From the NCBI RefSeq assembly GCF_004362825.1, contig NZ_SNXZ01000006.1:434001-498000 (forward strand): DNA of 64,000 bases, given 5' to 3'. The stretch is from Labedaea rhizosphaerae. Lineage in GTDB: Bacteria > Actinomycetota > Actinomycetes > Mycobacteriales > Pseudonocardiaceae. The notes beneath the pieces were generated by a model. The model had not been told where the DNA came from. It saw nothing but the letters and a program-made list of their open reading frames with translations, and searched no databases. A program made the position numbers and the translations under genes. This document shows, one piece after another, positions 32,953-41,106 of this stretch (position 1 is its first letter; each line of letters starts with the position of its first letter).

Positions 32953-34497
32953 TCAGGCAGGCGCTTGCATGGCGTTCCGCACCTGGTCGGCCACGACGTG
33001 GGTGGTGCGCGGGCCAAGGATATCCCTGATGGGGGCGCCGTCACAGGACTCCAGAACGCTGGCCAAGGCGTCCGGCGAATCCCAGGACGGGACCGCCACC
33101 AGCCTGCCGATGCGGTCGCGCGCGGCCCGGTACTCGTCGGTCGCCTCGATCCGTTCCTGGTGGCACACCACGACGTCCACGTCCTCGGGCGCTGCCGCGA
33201 TCGCGTTCCACGTGCTCGCGTCCGGTTCCAGCGCCAGCAGCACCGGCTTCCCGGTCAGCCCGCGCGCGTAGGCGAACAAGCAGTACTCCTCGGCCACCAG
33301 CCGGGCCACCTGGTCGCGGTGGGTCGCGAGCTCGGTCGTCCACAACGCGTCCGCCCCGAAGAACTCGCGGTTGGCCAGGGCCACCGCGCCCGGTGCGATC
33401 GACTCGCCGTAGACCTCGGGCTCGGGCAGGTCCGGGTTCTGGTCGATGCCCGTGACCTGCTTGCCCACCACGGGAAAGGCGAGCTGCATGTACGTCCCGC
33501 ACTTGCGCGGGGCCATCGGCGCGACCGGCTTGCCGGCCAGCACGTCGATCCAGTCGTCGATGAGCGAACGGTCGTACTGCAGCCGGACCGAGTCCCACAC
33601 CAGGGCGCCGCCGACCCGCGGGTTGATCTCGATCACCTCGGGCCGGCCGGTCTGGTCGATGCGCAGTTCGACGTGGTAGCAACCGTTGTCCAGGCCGAGC
33701 GCGTCCATCGCCTCGTCGGCCACGCCCCGGGCCGCGTCGAGTTCGTCGGCGGTGATGCCGACGACCGGTGAGGCCAGCCCGCGCTCGAGCACGGTGCCGT
33801 CGGCGAAGTCCAGCAGCGTCTTCTCGTGGTCGACGCTGACCCGGTCGTGGCCGTCCTGGCGGATCACCTCGAAGCTGACTTCCCGGCCGTCGCAGAAGCC
33901 TTCCGCGATCAGTTCGTTGTCGGTGAAGTACTCGGCCATCATGTCGCCGTCGCCGGGACCGCGCTCGTACACCGCCTGCAGCGCCTCGACGTCGGACCAC
34001 GTGCGCACCAGGCCGACGCAGAGCGACGCCACCCCGCGACGCGGCTTGACCACGTACTGCTCGCCCGCCTCGATCCGCCTGCGCAGTTCGGGATCGGCCA
34101 CCCGCAGCGGCCGCAGCCGGGACAGGCCCAACTCGAAGAGCCGCTTGCGCATCAGGTGCTTGTCCAGCGCGTGGCGCAACGCGCCCGGCGTCACGTCGTG
34201 GGCTCCGAGCAGCCCGTTGGCCTCGGCCATCACGGTGCGCTGGGAGTCGGCCATGGTGATGGCGAACGCGCAGTCCTCGATGTCGCGCACGGTCGCCATC
34301 ACCTCCTCGGAGGTGACCGCGACGCCGGCCGACACCACGCACCGCACGTCGAGGCCGGCGCACATGGCGCGGAACTTCGTCCCGCCGTCGGCGGGCAGGG
34401 ACGAGAGCACGACCGGCTCGAAACCCTTCTTCCGGATCACGTCGACGAGGGCCGCGGTCAGTGGCGCGCCGCGCCGGACGAGCAAGAGAGCACGCAT
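32953..34497 (-). CDS. ATP-grasp ligase E (tandem paralogue)
   Basis: A 514-residue ATP-grasp ligase with the segments YVVKPRRGVASLCVG, MMAEYFTDNELIAEG and PEVIEINPRVGGA. It is paralogous to ligase D directly downstream. The ATG at 34497 has a GAGGGG site about 12 bases away. Only 30 bases separate the start from a strong terminator hairpin (34528-34562), so its promoter must either lie within the upstream gene with read-through or be extremely short. A role in peptide or hydrazide bond formation is inferred from the family and the cluster. Confidence 0.88.
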   Translation of the reverse strand: MRALLLVRRGAPLTAALVDVIRKKGFEPVVLSSLPADGGTKFRAMCAGLDVRCVVSAGVAVTSEEVMATVRDIEDCAFAITMADSQRTVMAEANGLLGAHDVTPGALRHALDKHLMRKRLFELGLSRLRPLRVADPELRRRIEAGEQYVVKPRRGVASLCVGLVRTWSDVEALQAVYERGPGDGDMMAEYFTDNELIAEGFCDGREVSFEVIRQDGHDRVSVDHEKTLLDFADGTVLERGLASPVVGITADELDAARGVADEAMDALGLDNGCYHVELRIDQTGRPEVIEINPRVGGALVWDSVRLQYDRSLIDDWIDVLAGKPVAPMAPRKCGTYMQLAFPVVGKQVTGIDQNPDLPEPEVYGESIAPGAVALANREFFGADALWTTELATHRDQVARLVAEEYCLFAYARGLTGKPVLLALEPDASTWNAIAAAPEDVDVVVCHQERIEATDEYRAARDRIGRLVAVPSWDSPDALASVLESCDGAPIRDILGPRTTHVVADQVRNAMQAPA

Positions 34498-34527
34498 TGC
34501 TGGATGGATCCCCTCGGAAAAGACACG

Positions 34528-34562
34528 ACAGATGGCGGGACGCTCGGCGTCCCGCCATCTGT
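34528..34562 (-). terminator. Rho-independent terminator of the ScyD-like gene
   Basis: Perfect 15-bp arms surround a 5-base loop (core ATGGCGGGACG, repeated in reverse complement). Read on the minus strand, the hairpin is followed by TCTTTT. It begins 14 bases after the stop codon at 34577, the normal place for a terminator. It is also only 30 bases before the start of ligase E. Confidence 0.75.
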
Positions 34563-34576
34563 GTCACTGGTTATGG

Positions 34577-35734
34577 TCAGCCACTCACGGTCAGTTTCAA
34601 CAACTGCCCGGCGCCGCCGACGGTGTTGGTACCGTTCGTCACGTAGTAAACGCCGTGACCGGCCGAAACGAAACCACCCGGGTTGGTCAAACCGGTGGTC
34701 GCGAGATCGGTCTGGGTGCCATTGCTCTCCACCCGGACGAAGCGCCCGGTCTGGTCGGGGTCGAGCAAACCGTTCTTCGCCATTTCCAGCACCAGAAGCC
34801 GACCCTGGGCGTCGAATCCGATGTCGGAGATGTTGGTGAAGCCCTTGGCGTACACGGTCGGTGCCTGACCGGGCACGACGCGGTAGACCACGGCCTCACC
34901 CTTGTAGTACGGGTAGCCGGAGAGCTCACCCACGTACAGCGCGCCGTCGGGGCCCTGCACGACCGAGGTCGGCACGTCCTCGATGATGTCGTCGGGGTTG
35001 GCCTCGGGGACCCGGGTCGGGAACTCGGCGAGCAGCTTCACCGTGCCGTCCGGCTTGACCTGGAGGATGTCGTTGCCCGCCGCATCGGCCACGACGGTGC
35101 CGTAGCGGCTGGTCTGGGCCAGGCCGTACGGGTCCGAGTCGAACTGCGACGGGTGCGGGTTGTTGAACATCTCGAAGTAGAGCAGGTCCCCGACCGTCTT
35201 CACGTTGCCGTGCTTGCCGATGACCGCGGTCTGCCCCAGGGCCGTCCCGCCCGGGCCGAGCGCGGTGCGGAACGGGCCGTCACCGCTGAGGCCGAAGACG
35301 ACCTGGATCCCGTTGCGCCCGACGGTCACGTCGTGCACGCCGAGCACCGCGGTCTTCACGCCCGCCGAGTTGGCGTGGCTGATCGAGGGCAGGCCCGTGA
35401 CGACCCGCTTGCCGTGGTGGCCGTCCCAGGCGTAGATCGAACCGGTGGCGCCCAAGCAGTAGAGCGAGCCGCCGCTCGCGTGCCCGCACGGTGCGGCGGC
35501 GCTCTCGGCGCCGGTTCCCGCTTCGGCGACGAGCACCCGGTGGTTCGCCGCGTCCCAGGCGATGCCGCGTGGGACGTTCAGGCCGTCGGCGACGACGGTG
35601 ATCGTTGTCTGCACTTGCGCTTGCGATGCCGGGTCCGCATCGGCAATGCCTGGTTGCAGGACCGCGGTGCCCACAGCGGTGCACAACGCGGTGGTCAGTG
35701 CGGCGACGCGCACCGGTCTGAGCATTCTCTTCAC
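34577..35734 (-). CDS. Secreted ScyD/ScyE-family beta-propeller protein
   Basis: A 385-residue exported protein. The GTG at 35734 is chosen because GGAGG lies 7 bases upstream; translation from it gives a classic signal peptide (Arg-rich start, then AALTTALCTAVGTAV, cleavage near ADADPAS). The mature part has repeated NHL-like blades (GxPRGIAWD and DVPTSVVQGPDGALYVGELS patterns) as in ScyD/ScyE-like proteins. These are extracellular propellers of unclear role. It sits between ATP-grasp genes but has its own terminator and different codon texture, so it may be an interloper rather than a pathway gene. Confidence 0.85.
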   Translation of the reverse strand: MKRMLRPVRVAALTTALCTAVGTAVLQPGIADADPASQAQVQTTITVVADGLNVPRGIAWDAANHRVLVAEAGTGAESAAAPCGHASGGSLYCLGATGSIYAWDGHHGKRVVTGLPSISHANSAGVKTAVLGVHDVTVGRNGIQVVFGLSGDGPFRTALGPGGTALGQTAVIGKHGNVKTVGDLLYFEMFNNPHPSQFDSDPYGLAQTSRYGTVVADAAGNDILQVKPDGTVKLLAEFPTRVPEANPDDIIEDVPTSVVQGPDGALYVGELSGYPYYKGEAVVYRVVPGQAPTVYAKGFTNISDIGFDAQGRLLVLEMAKNGLLDPDQTGRFVRVESNGTQTDLATTGLTNPGGFVSAGHGVYYVTNGTNTVGGAGQLLKLTVSG

Positions 35735-35974
35735 CCGTATACCTCCAGGGAAACTCTCCGACCCAGGGGCCAAACACTAAGCGTGATGAAGTGCCGTTGA
35801 TCAGAGCCATTTGGGTGAAGGCGAGTCAGCCGAATGCTTAGCTGAGTATTAATTGTCACGGATGGTGTCGAGAGGTAGCGAGAATTGCAGCAGTACGGTT
35901 GTTATTGAACCGACTTGGTAACCAATCGGAATGCGTTGGTCACGCGTCGTCGAATGAACACGCGAGCCCACAAA
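35735..35974. other. Intergenic segment upstream of the ScyD-like gene
   Basis: About 240 bases with no gene that I can support. It is clearly more A+T-rich than average, so it probably contains the ScyD-like promoter reading leftward. Together with the repeat array to its right it makes a gene-free stretch of nearly 390 bases. Confidence 0.5.
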
Positions 35975-36105
35975 GGGTGTGTCCCACGTTCCCGCCAGGT
36001 ATGTCCCACACTCGCGTCGGGTGTGTCCCACATTCCCGTGGCCGGAGCGGGGGACACACCCTGCCGGAACGGGGGACACACCCGGCTGGAACGGGGGACA
36101 CGCCC
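35975..36105. repeat. Array of six 18-20 bp elements in 3+3 inverted arrangement
   Basis: Three copies related to GGGTGTGTCCCACATTCCCG start at 35975, 35998 and 36019. Three copies of the opposite orientation, GGAACGGGGGACACACCC, start at 36044, 36066 and 36088. The spacing is close to 22 bp throughout. The two halves can fold on each other into a long hairpin. It begins 16 bases beyond the stop of the ATP-grasp gene at 36122 and might end that transcript, or bind a protein on every second helical turn. Confidence 0.8.
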
Positions 36106-36121
36106 GGGTGGAAGGGCGGGG

Positions 36122-37483
36122 TCAGGCTTCGTGGAAGCAGCAGGTGCCCGTGGCGCCGGTGGCCATGTTCACCGTCGCGTTGGGGTCGAGGGTGCCGCGC
36201 ATGAACATGCCGCCGTAGCCCTTGGAGACCATGAACGCGCCCCACGTCAGCGTCCACTCCTCCGACCCGTCGTCGGTGGGGAAGACCTCGGGCACCGACC
36301 GCACGCGGCGCTGCAGCACGAACGGCTCGCCCATCGCGTCCCGCACGGCGTCCTGCCACGTCCCCGCATCGGCGGTCCAGCCCGGCAGCACGCCCTGGCC
36401 CGCGTGCATCAGGGTCGGCTTGAGGATCAGCTCGGTCCGGTTCGCCAGCGCGTAGTCGGTGAGCTCGACGCTGCTGCCGTCCACTGTGACCGGTCCGGGC
36501 CGCACCATCCGGGTCCACGGCAGGATCCGGTCGAGCGCGGCGAGTTCCTCCACCGAGTACAGGTGCCGGTTCGCCTCGTCCGACAGCAACGCGAGCGCGC
36601 CCTTGCTGCCGTACAACTCCGCGTCCATGGGCGCGAAGATGCCGACCTCGCCGCGTTCGGCCGCGCGCAGCACCGGTTCGATCAGCCCGGGCCCGGTCGG
36701 GTCCATCAGGTCTTCCATCAGGAAGAGCCGGTACACCACGTCGATCTTGCGTTCGCCGAGCCACACGGCGCCGTCGCGGTACTCCAGCTGCCCGACGTGG
36801 CACGGGTAGCAGTCGAGCCCGAGCGGCGCGAGCCCCGCGGCGCTCTTGTGCAGCTGGGGTTCCAGCTTCTCGAAGCTCTTCGGCCAGTCGGTCAGTGCGA
36901 CGACCGGGCGCGTGCCCGCCGGGATGGCGCACTCGGTCAGCAGCGTGTCCACGAGCGCTTCCATCGGGTCCACATAGGTCAGCCCGTGTTCGCGGACGAA
37001 GTCCCCGACGAACGGCTGGGCCAGCATCGCCTTGTTCAGCGGGCCGGAGTCCAGACCGCCGACCGCGCTGCCCCAGTTGATCTCCATCAGCTTGAAGCCG
37101 GTCTCGTCGAGGAAGAAGTCGGCGCGCCCGATCCGCGGCGGCCGCTCCATCCGCCCGCGCACGGCCGCGGCGGCCTGCTCGGCGGTGGTCCCGACGGCGT
37201 GGGCGAACGCGGCCATGTCGCCGCCGAACATGCGGTCGGGCAGGCCGGTGAGCGCGGAATGCAGCCGCTCCAGGTCGTCGGCGAGCAGCGTGACCTGCGC
37301 TTTGGTCAGGAACACCGGGCGCGACAGGCTACGCCCCTGGAACGTGGTGTCCTCGGTGCTCTCGCGCACCGCCTCTTTGAGTTCCGATGGGCGGATCCCG
37401 GTCTTCGCGAACTCGGCGAGGTAGCTGTCCGTGATGGCGTTGTGGTGGGGCACCGCCGCACGATAATCCGCCGACGTCGACAC
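36122..37483 (-). CDS. ATP-grasp-like ligase F (glutathionylspermidine-synthase-like)
   Basis: A 453-residue protein that I place in the broader ATP-grasp superfamily. Supporting patterns are a lysine strand LILKPTLMHAGQG, the segment PFVLQRRV as a hinge, and an early LMEINWGSAVGG acidic motif resembling a metal site. The motif order is unlike ligases A-E, which suggests a circularly permuted or glutathionylspermidine-synthase-like form. Family assignment is from pattern only. It starts at 37483 and is divergent from the SRPBCC gene at 37662. It is the last gene I attribute to the cluster on the right. Confidence 0.72.
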   Translation of the reverse strand: MSTSADYRAAVPHHNAITDSYLAEFAKTGIRPSELKEAVRESTEDTTFQGRSLSRPVFLTKAQVTLLADDLERLHSALTGLPDRMFGGDMAAFAHAVGTTAEQAAAAVRGRMERPPRIGRADFFLDETGFKLMEINWGSAVGGLDSGPLNKAMLAQPFVGDFVREHGLTYVDPMEALVDTLLTECAIPAGTRPVVALTDWPKSFEKLEPQLHKSAAGLAPLGLDCYPCHVGQLEYRDGAVWLGERKIDVVYRLFLMEDLMDPTGPGLIEPVLRAAERGEVGIFAPMDAELYGSKGALALLSDEANRHLYSVEELAALDRILPWTRMVRPGPVTVDGSSVELTDYALANRTELILKPTLMHAGQGVLPGWTADAGTWQDAVRDAMGEPFVLQRRVRSVPEVFPTDDGSEEWTLTWGAFMVSKGYGGMFMRGTLDPNATVNMATGATGTCCFHEA

Positions 37484-37661
37484 GGAAACCCTTTGACCGC
37501 AACGGAATGGCCGGTGCCGCCATTCGGAGCAGCGGGCCGGTCGGGAGCAGCCGGACCATTCGCTCGATTAGGCCAAACGTGGGTGATGCGCCCCGCGCGG
37601 TGTCCGAACCAAGATCGTCACCGTAAGCTGCCTCGCGGGCCTTTGGGGGAACGGAGGGACC

Positions 37662-38105
37662 GTGGTTGGTGTCGACGTGCGCAACGACATCGTGATCGAC
37701 CGGCCGTGTGCCGAGGTTTCCGGCTTCGCGGCCGACCCGACCAACGCGCCGACCTGGTACGCGAACGTCGACGCCGTCGAATGGCTCACGGCGCCACCGG
37801 TCGAGGTGGGTTCGCGGATGTCGTTCGTCGCCGACGTGCTCGGCAGCAAACTGGCCTACACCTACGAGGTCACCGAGCTGGTGCCCGGCGAGAAGCTGGT
37901 GATGCGCACCAGCGAGGGTGCGTTCCCCATGGAGACCACGTACACCTGGCAGCCGCTCGAGGGTGACCGCACCCGCATGACCATGCGCAACGCGGGCGAG
38001 CCCAACGAGTTCGGCCGGATGGCCTCGCCCTTGATGGCCGCGGCAATGCAACGGGCAAGTGGCAAGGACCTGGCGAACCTCAAGAAGGTCCTCGAAGAAG
38101 TTTAG
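37662..38105 (+). CDS. SRPBCC-family protein
   Basis: A 147-residue START/Bet v1-like protein with the usual N-terminal strand VRNDIVIDRPCAEV and TWYANVDAVEWL segment, and a long C-terminal helix. It binds a hydrophobic ligand in most family members. The GTG start has a GGAGG site. It is divergent from ligase F and 32 bp upstream of the DUF885 gene. I count it as flanking rather than part of the cluster, though a polyketide-cyclase-like role cannot be excluded. Confidence 0.85.
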   Translation: MVGVDVRNDIVIDRPCAEVSGFAADPTNAPTWYANVDAVEWLTAPPVEVGSRMSFVADVLGSKLAYTYEVTELVPGEKLVMRTSEGAFPMETTYTWQPLEGDRTRMTMRNAGEPNEFGRMASPLMAAAMQRASGKDLANLKKVLEEV

Positions 38106-38137
38106 CGAGGCTAACGAGTTGCGGGTAGCGTCGAGGT

Positions 38138-39790
38138 GTGACCCCGATCTTCCAGCTCAGCGACGACTTCGTGACCCGTGAGGCCGAGCTCGACCCCATC
38201 GGTGCGACGCACCGCGGCATCACCGTCGACCCGGCCGAGACCACCGACTACAGCCCCGACGGGTGGGCCGCGCGGGCCGAGCACGTGAAGGCCACCCTCG
38301 CCACCCTCGCGACGCTCACCCCCAGTTCCGACGCCGACCGGATCGCCGGCGCCCACCTGAAGGAACGCCTCGAGGCGACGGCCGCGTGGCACGACCTCGG
38401 CGAGCCGCTGCGCACCGTCAAGGCGCACTTCGGCCTGGTCAGCAACATCCGCGACAACGTGGACATGCTGCCGCGCGCCACCGACGACGACTGGCACGGC
38501 ATCGCGGCCCGGCTCAGCAACGTGCCCGTGATGCTCGCCGCATGGCGCCAGTCCCTGGAGTACGGGCTGTCCCGCGGGCTCGCCGCGGCCCGGCGCCAGG
38601 CGGTGGAGCTGGCGGCGCAGGCCGACCGGTACGTCGGCGTGCACGACGGGCTCGTCGCGGACTACGCGGCCCAGGTTGACGGGAAGCACGCCGACGCCCT
38701 GCGCGCGGGCATCGACGCGGCCCACCGCGGCTACGGCGAACTGGCCCGGTACCTGCGCGAGGAGTACGCGCCGCGGGCGGTCGAGGCGGACGGTGTCGGC
38801 GCCGAGCGCTACGCCGTGGGCGCCCGGCTGAGCCTCGGCGCGGACCTCGACGCCCACGAGGCCTACGAGTGGGGCTGGGCGGAGCTGCACCGCATCGAGG
38901 CCGAGCTCGCCGCCGAGGCGAACCAGGTCCGCCCGGGTGCGAGCGTCGCCGAGGCGATGGCGCTGCTGGACGCCGAGCACCAGGTGGACGGCGTGGACGC
39001 CTACCTCGACTGGCTGCGGGCCCGCCACGCCGAGGCGCTGGACCGCATCGACGCGCACTTCGACATCGCGGACGAGCTGCGCACCCTGGACGTCACGATC
39101 GCGCACGGCTCCGGCGCCGGTGCGCCGTACTACACCGGCCCGTCCGAGGACGGCACCCGGCCAGGGCGCACCTGGTGGCCGCTGGGCGGGCGTGAGCGCT
39201 TCGCGGTGTGGCGCGAGCTGACCACCGTCTTCCACGAGGGCGTGCCCGGCCACCACCTGCAGATCGGCACGGCCAAGGTGCTGGCCGACCGGATCAGCCG
39301 CTACGCCCGGTCGCGCTCGGTCAGCGGGCACGCCGAGGGCTGGGCGCTCTACGCCGAGCGGCTGGCGGACGAACTGGGCTGGTTCACCCCGCCCGGCAGC
39401 CGGCTCGGCATGCTGGCCGGCTCGGCCATGCGGGCCGCCCGCGTGGTGATCGACATCGGCTGCCACCTGGACCTCCCGCTGCCCGACGGCTCGCGCTGGG
39501 ACTACGACAAGGCGTGCGAGGTGCTCCACCAACGCGGGCTGGCGCAGTGGCACCGGGTGCCCGCCGAGGTCGTGCGCTACCTGGGCTGGCCGGGTCAGGC
39601 GATCTCCTACAAGCTCGGCGAGCGGGCCTGGCTCGCGGCACGGGAAGAAGCGACGGCGCGGCCGGGTTTCACCTTGCGGGACTGGCACGCCAAGGTGCTG
39701 GCCATCGGCCCGGTCGGACTGTCTGCCCTGAGTGAGTCGCTGCAGGGGGCGGCGTTCGGGCCGTCGGCCGACTCGACCAACGGGAGCTGA
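38138..39790 (+). CDS. DUF885-family metallopeptidase-like protein
   Basis: A 550-residue DUF885 protein. The zinc-type motif HEGVPGHHLQ is present about two thirds of the way in, followed by the conserved SGHAEGWALYAERL segment, as in the carboxypeptidase-like members of this family. It is cytoplasmic, with no signal peptide. It starts at GTG and lies 5 bp upstream of the DUF427 gene. It is common in actinomycete genomes and probably acts in general peptide turnover. Confidence 0.88.
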   Translation: MTPIFQLSDDFVTREAELDPIGATHRGITVDPAETTDYSPDGWAARAEHVKATLATLATLTPSSDADRIAGAHLKERLEATAAWHDLGEPLRTVKAHFGLVSNIRDNVDMLPRATDDDWHGIAARLSNVPVMLAAWRQSLEYGLSRGLAAARRQAVELAAQADRYVGVHDGLVADYAAQVDGKHADALRAGIDAAHRGYGELARYLREEYAPRAVEADGVGAERYAVGARLSLGADLDAHEAYEWGWAELHRIEAELAAEANQVRPGASVAEAMALLDAEHQVDGVDAYLDWLRARHAEALDRIDAHFDIADELRTLDVTIAHGSGAGAPYYTGPSEDGTRPGRTWWPLGGRERFAVWRELTTVFHEGVPGHHLQIGTAKVLADRISRYARSRSVSGHAEGWALYAERLADELGWFTPPGSRLGMLAGSAMRAARVVIDIGCHLDLPLPDGSRWDYDKACEVLHQRGLAQWHRVPAEVVRYLGWPGQAISYKLGERAWLAAREEATARPGFTLRDWHAKVLAIGPVGLSALSESLQGAAFGPSADSTNGS

Positions 39791-39795
39791 GCTTC

Positions 39796-40425
39796 ATGGG
39801 CAAGGTGAGACCGACCGGGCGCTGGGTACGCGCGGTGACCGACGCGGGCACCGTCGTGGACAGCAAGCACGCCAAGCTGTTCTGGGCGCCGGGCACGCAC
39901 GGTCCGGTGTACGCGTTCCCGAAGGGCGACGTCCGCACCGACCTGCTCGATGCGGACGCGGTGTCCGAGGCCGCCGGGCTGGACGACCACGTGGTGGTCC
40001 GCTGGGACGCCGTGGACCACTGGTACGAGGAGGAGGAAGAGGTGTTCGTCGGCGCTCGCGACCCGTTCTGGCGGGTGGACGCGATCCGGTCGAGCCGGAA
40101 GGTGCGGGTGGAGGTCAGCGGTCGCGTCGTGGCCGAGACCGAGCACCCGGTCGTCGTGTTCGAGGGCAGCCTGCAGGACCGCTACTACATCCCACCGGCC
40201 GATGTGGACTTCTCGGTGCTGACCCCGACGGCGACCCGAACGGGTTGCCCCTACAAGGGTTTCGCGTCGTACTGGTCGTTCACCGGGGGCGACGGCACCG
40301 AGCCGCCGGACCTCGCGTGGGCTTACACGGAACCGATGGCGAGCGTGGCCGCGATCAAGGACCACGTGTCGTTCTACGGTCCGGCGGTCGCTGTCTACGT
40401 TGACGGGGAACAGGTTCCCGCCTGA
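39796..40425 (+). CDS. DUF427-domain protein
   Basis: A 209-residue DUF427 (CLEAVED/UGAG-type small beta) protein, apparently with two related halves. The signature GCPYKGFASYWSF is in the second half and KLFWAPGTHGPVYAFP in the first. It probably belongs to the same transcript as the DUF885 gene. The molecular function of the family is unclear. It is followed by a short tandem-repeat stretch before the convergent HATPase-like gene. Confidence 0.88.
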   Translation: MGKVRPTGRWVRAVTDAGTVVDSKHAKLFWAPGTHGPVYAFPKGDVRTDLLDADAVSEAAGLDDHVVVRWDAVDHWYEEEEEVFVGARDPFWRVDAIRSSRKVRVEVSGRVVAETEHPVVVFEGSLQDRYYIPPADVDFSVLTPTATRTGCPYKGFASYWSFTGGDGTEPPDLAWAYTEPMASVAAIKDHVSFYGPAVAVYVDGEQVPA

Positions 40426-40502
40426 CTCGGTCCTGGGTGGTCGGTGAGGTTCTGGGTGGGCAGTGCGGTCCTGAGTGGTCAGTGAGGGCGGGTGGTCAGT
40501 GA
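40426..40502. repeat. Short degenerate tandem repeat
   Basis: About four degenerate copies of a unit like GGTCCTGAGTGGTCAGTGAG lie between the DUF427 stop and the end of the convergent gene. The last copy runs into that gene's stop codon. Similar GC-rich intergenic repeats occur in many actinomycetes. I see no terminator-like hairpin. Confidence 0.6.
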
Positions 40503-40990
40503 CCGTCCTGGCCACCGAGCCCGAACATGATCCGGCGCAACACGTCGTCGTCGACGTCATCCGGAGGCCCCAGCTCCGCCGCGGCGGGCGAGGGCCTGCG
40601 GGTGCGCCGGGGCAAGGGCACCGACGGCGCGGACAGCCCGGGCGGGAGCGCGACCGTGCACCAGGAGAGCTCCTGGCCGTTGGTGAGGGTGGCCAGGCCG
40701 GCGCGGCGGCCCGCGCCCTGCGGCGGTGGGCCCGCCCGGTCGGCTTCCACCTCGACGACCAGGTCGTTGCCGGTCAGGCGCAACCGCACGGTCATCATGC
40801 CGGGCCGGTCCGGGTCGCTGAGTTCGACCGAGCCGGTGACCAGGTGCCGCGCCAGGCGGATCGCGTCTTCCTTCAACGCCTGCAGCGACCACTCGGCCAG
40901 CGTGAACTGGACGAAGATCTCGGCACAGTTGACTGCGCTAGGCAGCGCAACGAGTCGAAGGTCGTCGACCTGCTGGGTCTGGCTGTCCAA
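40496..40990 (-). CDS. HATPase-like (anti-sigma/serine kinase-type) protein, degenerate
   Basis: A 164-residue protein that resembles the short ATP-binding regulators of actinomycetes related to SpoIIAB/RsbW. The N-terminal two thirds follow that pattern (LRLVALPSAVNCAEIFVQF, then a helix with EDAIRLARHLV), but the classic N-box asparagine and G-boxes are not evident. It may no longer bind ATP. The C-terminal third is Pro/Arg-rich and low in complexity. It is a single gene, convergent with DUF427. Regulatory partner-binding is the best guess. Confidence 0.7.
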   Translation of the reverse strand: MDSQTQQVDDLRLVALPSAVNCAEIFVQFTLAEWSLQALKEDAIRLARHLVTGSVELSDPDRPGMMTVRLRLTGNDLVVEVEADRAGPPPQGAGRRAGLATLTNGQELSWCTVALPPGLSAPSVPLPRRTRRPSPAAAELGPPDDVDDDVLRRIMFGLGGQDGH

Positions 40991-41106
40991 CCGGATCGTT
41001 CCTCCATCCGCGTCCCGCGCGAGTGGCCTGATGGTGCCATGTCACCGTCCGGTCGCGTCAACCGGTCCGCCTGGAATTGTCAGTGAGCGGCCCTACCGTG
41101 TGGGCC

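Noticed and set aside
896-34497. Siderophore cluster (N-hydroxylases plus ligases)
   Set aside because: The MetRS-like and cupin genes pair with both hydroxylases; there is no IucA/IucC-type synthetase, acetyltransferase, ferric-siderophore receptor or iron box.
35975-36105. CRISPR array
   Set aside because: Elements are only 18-20 bp with 2-6 bp between them, half are inverted, and there are no unique spacers or cas genes.
40426-40502. Mobile-element end or attachment site
   Set aside because: It is a short degenerate tandem repeat without transposase, integrase or tRNA nearby; a common type of intergenic repeat explains it.
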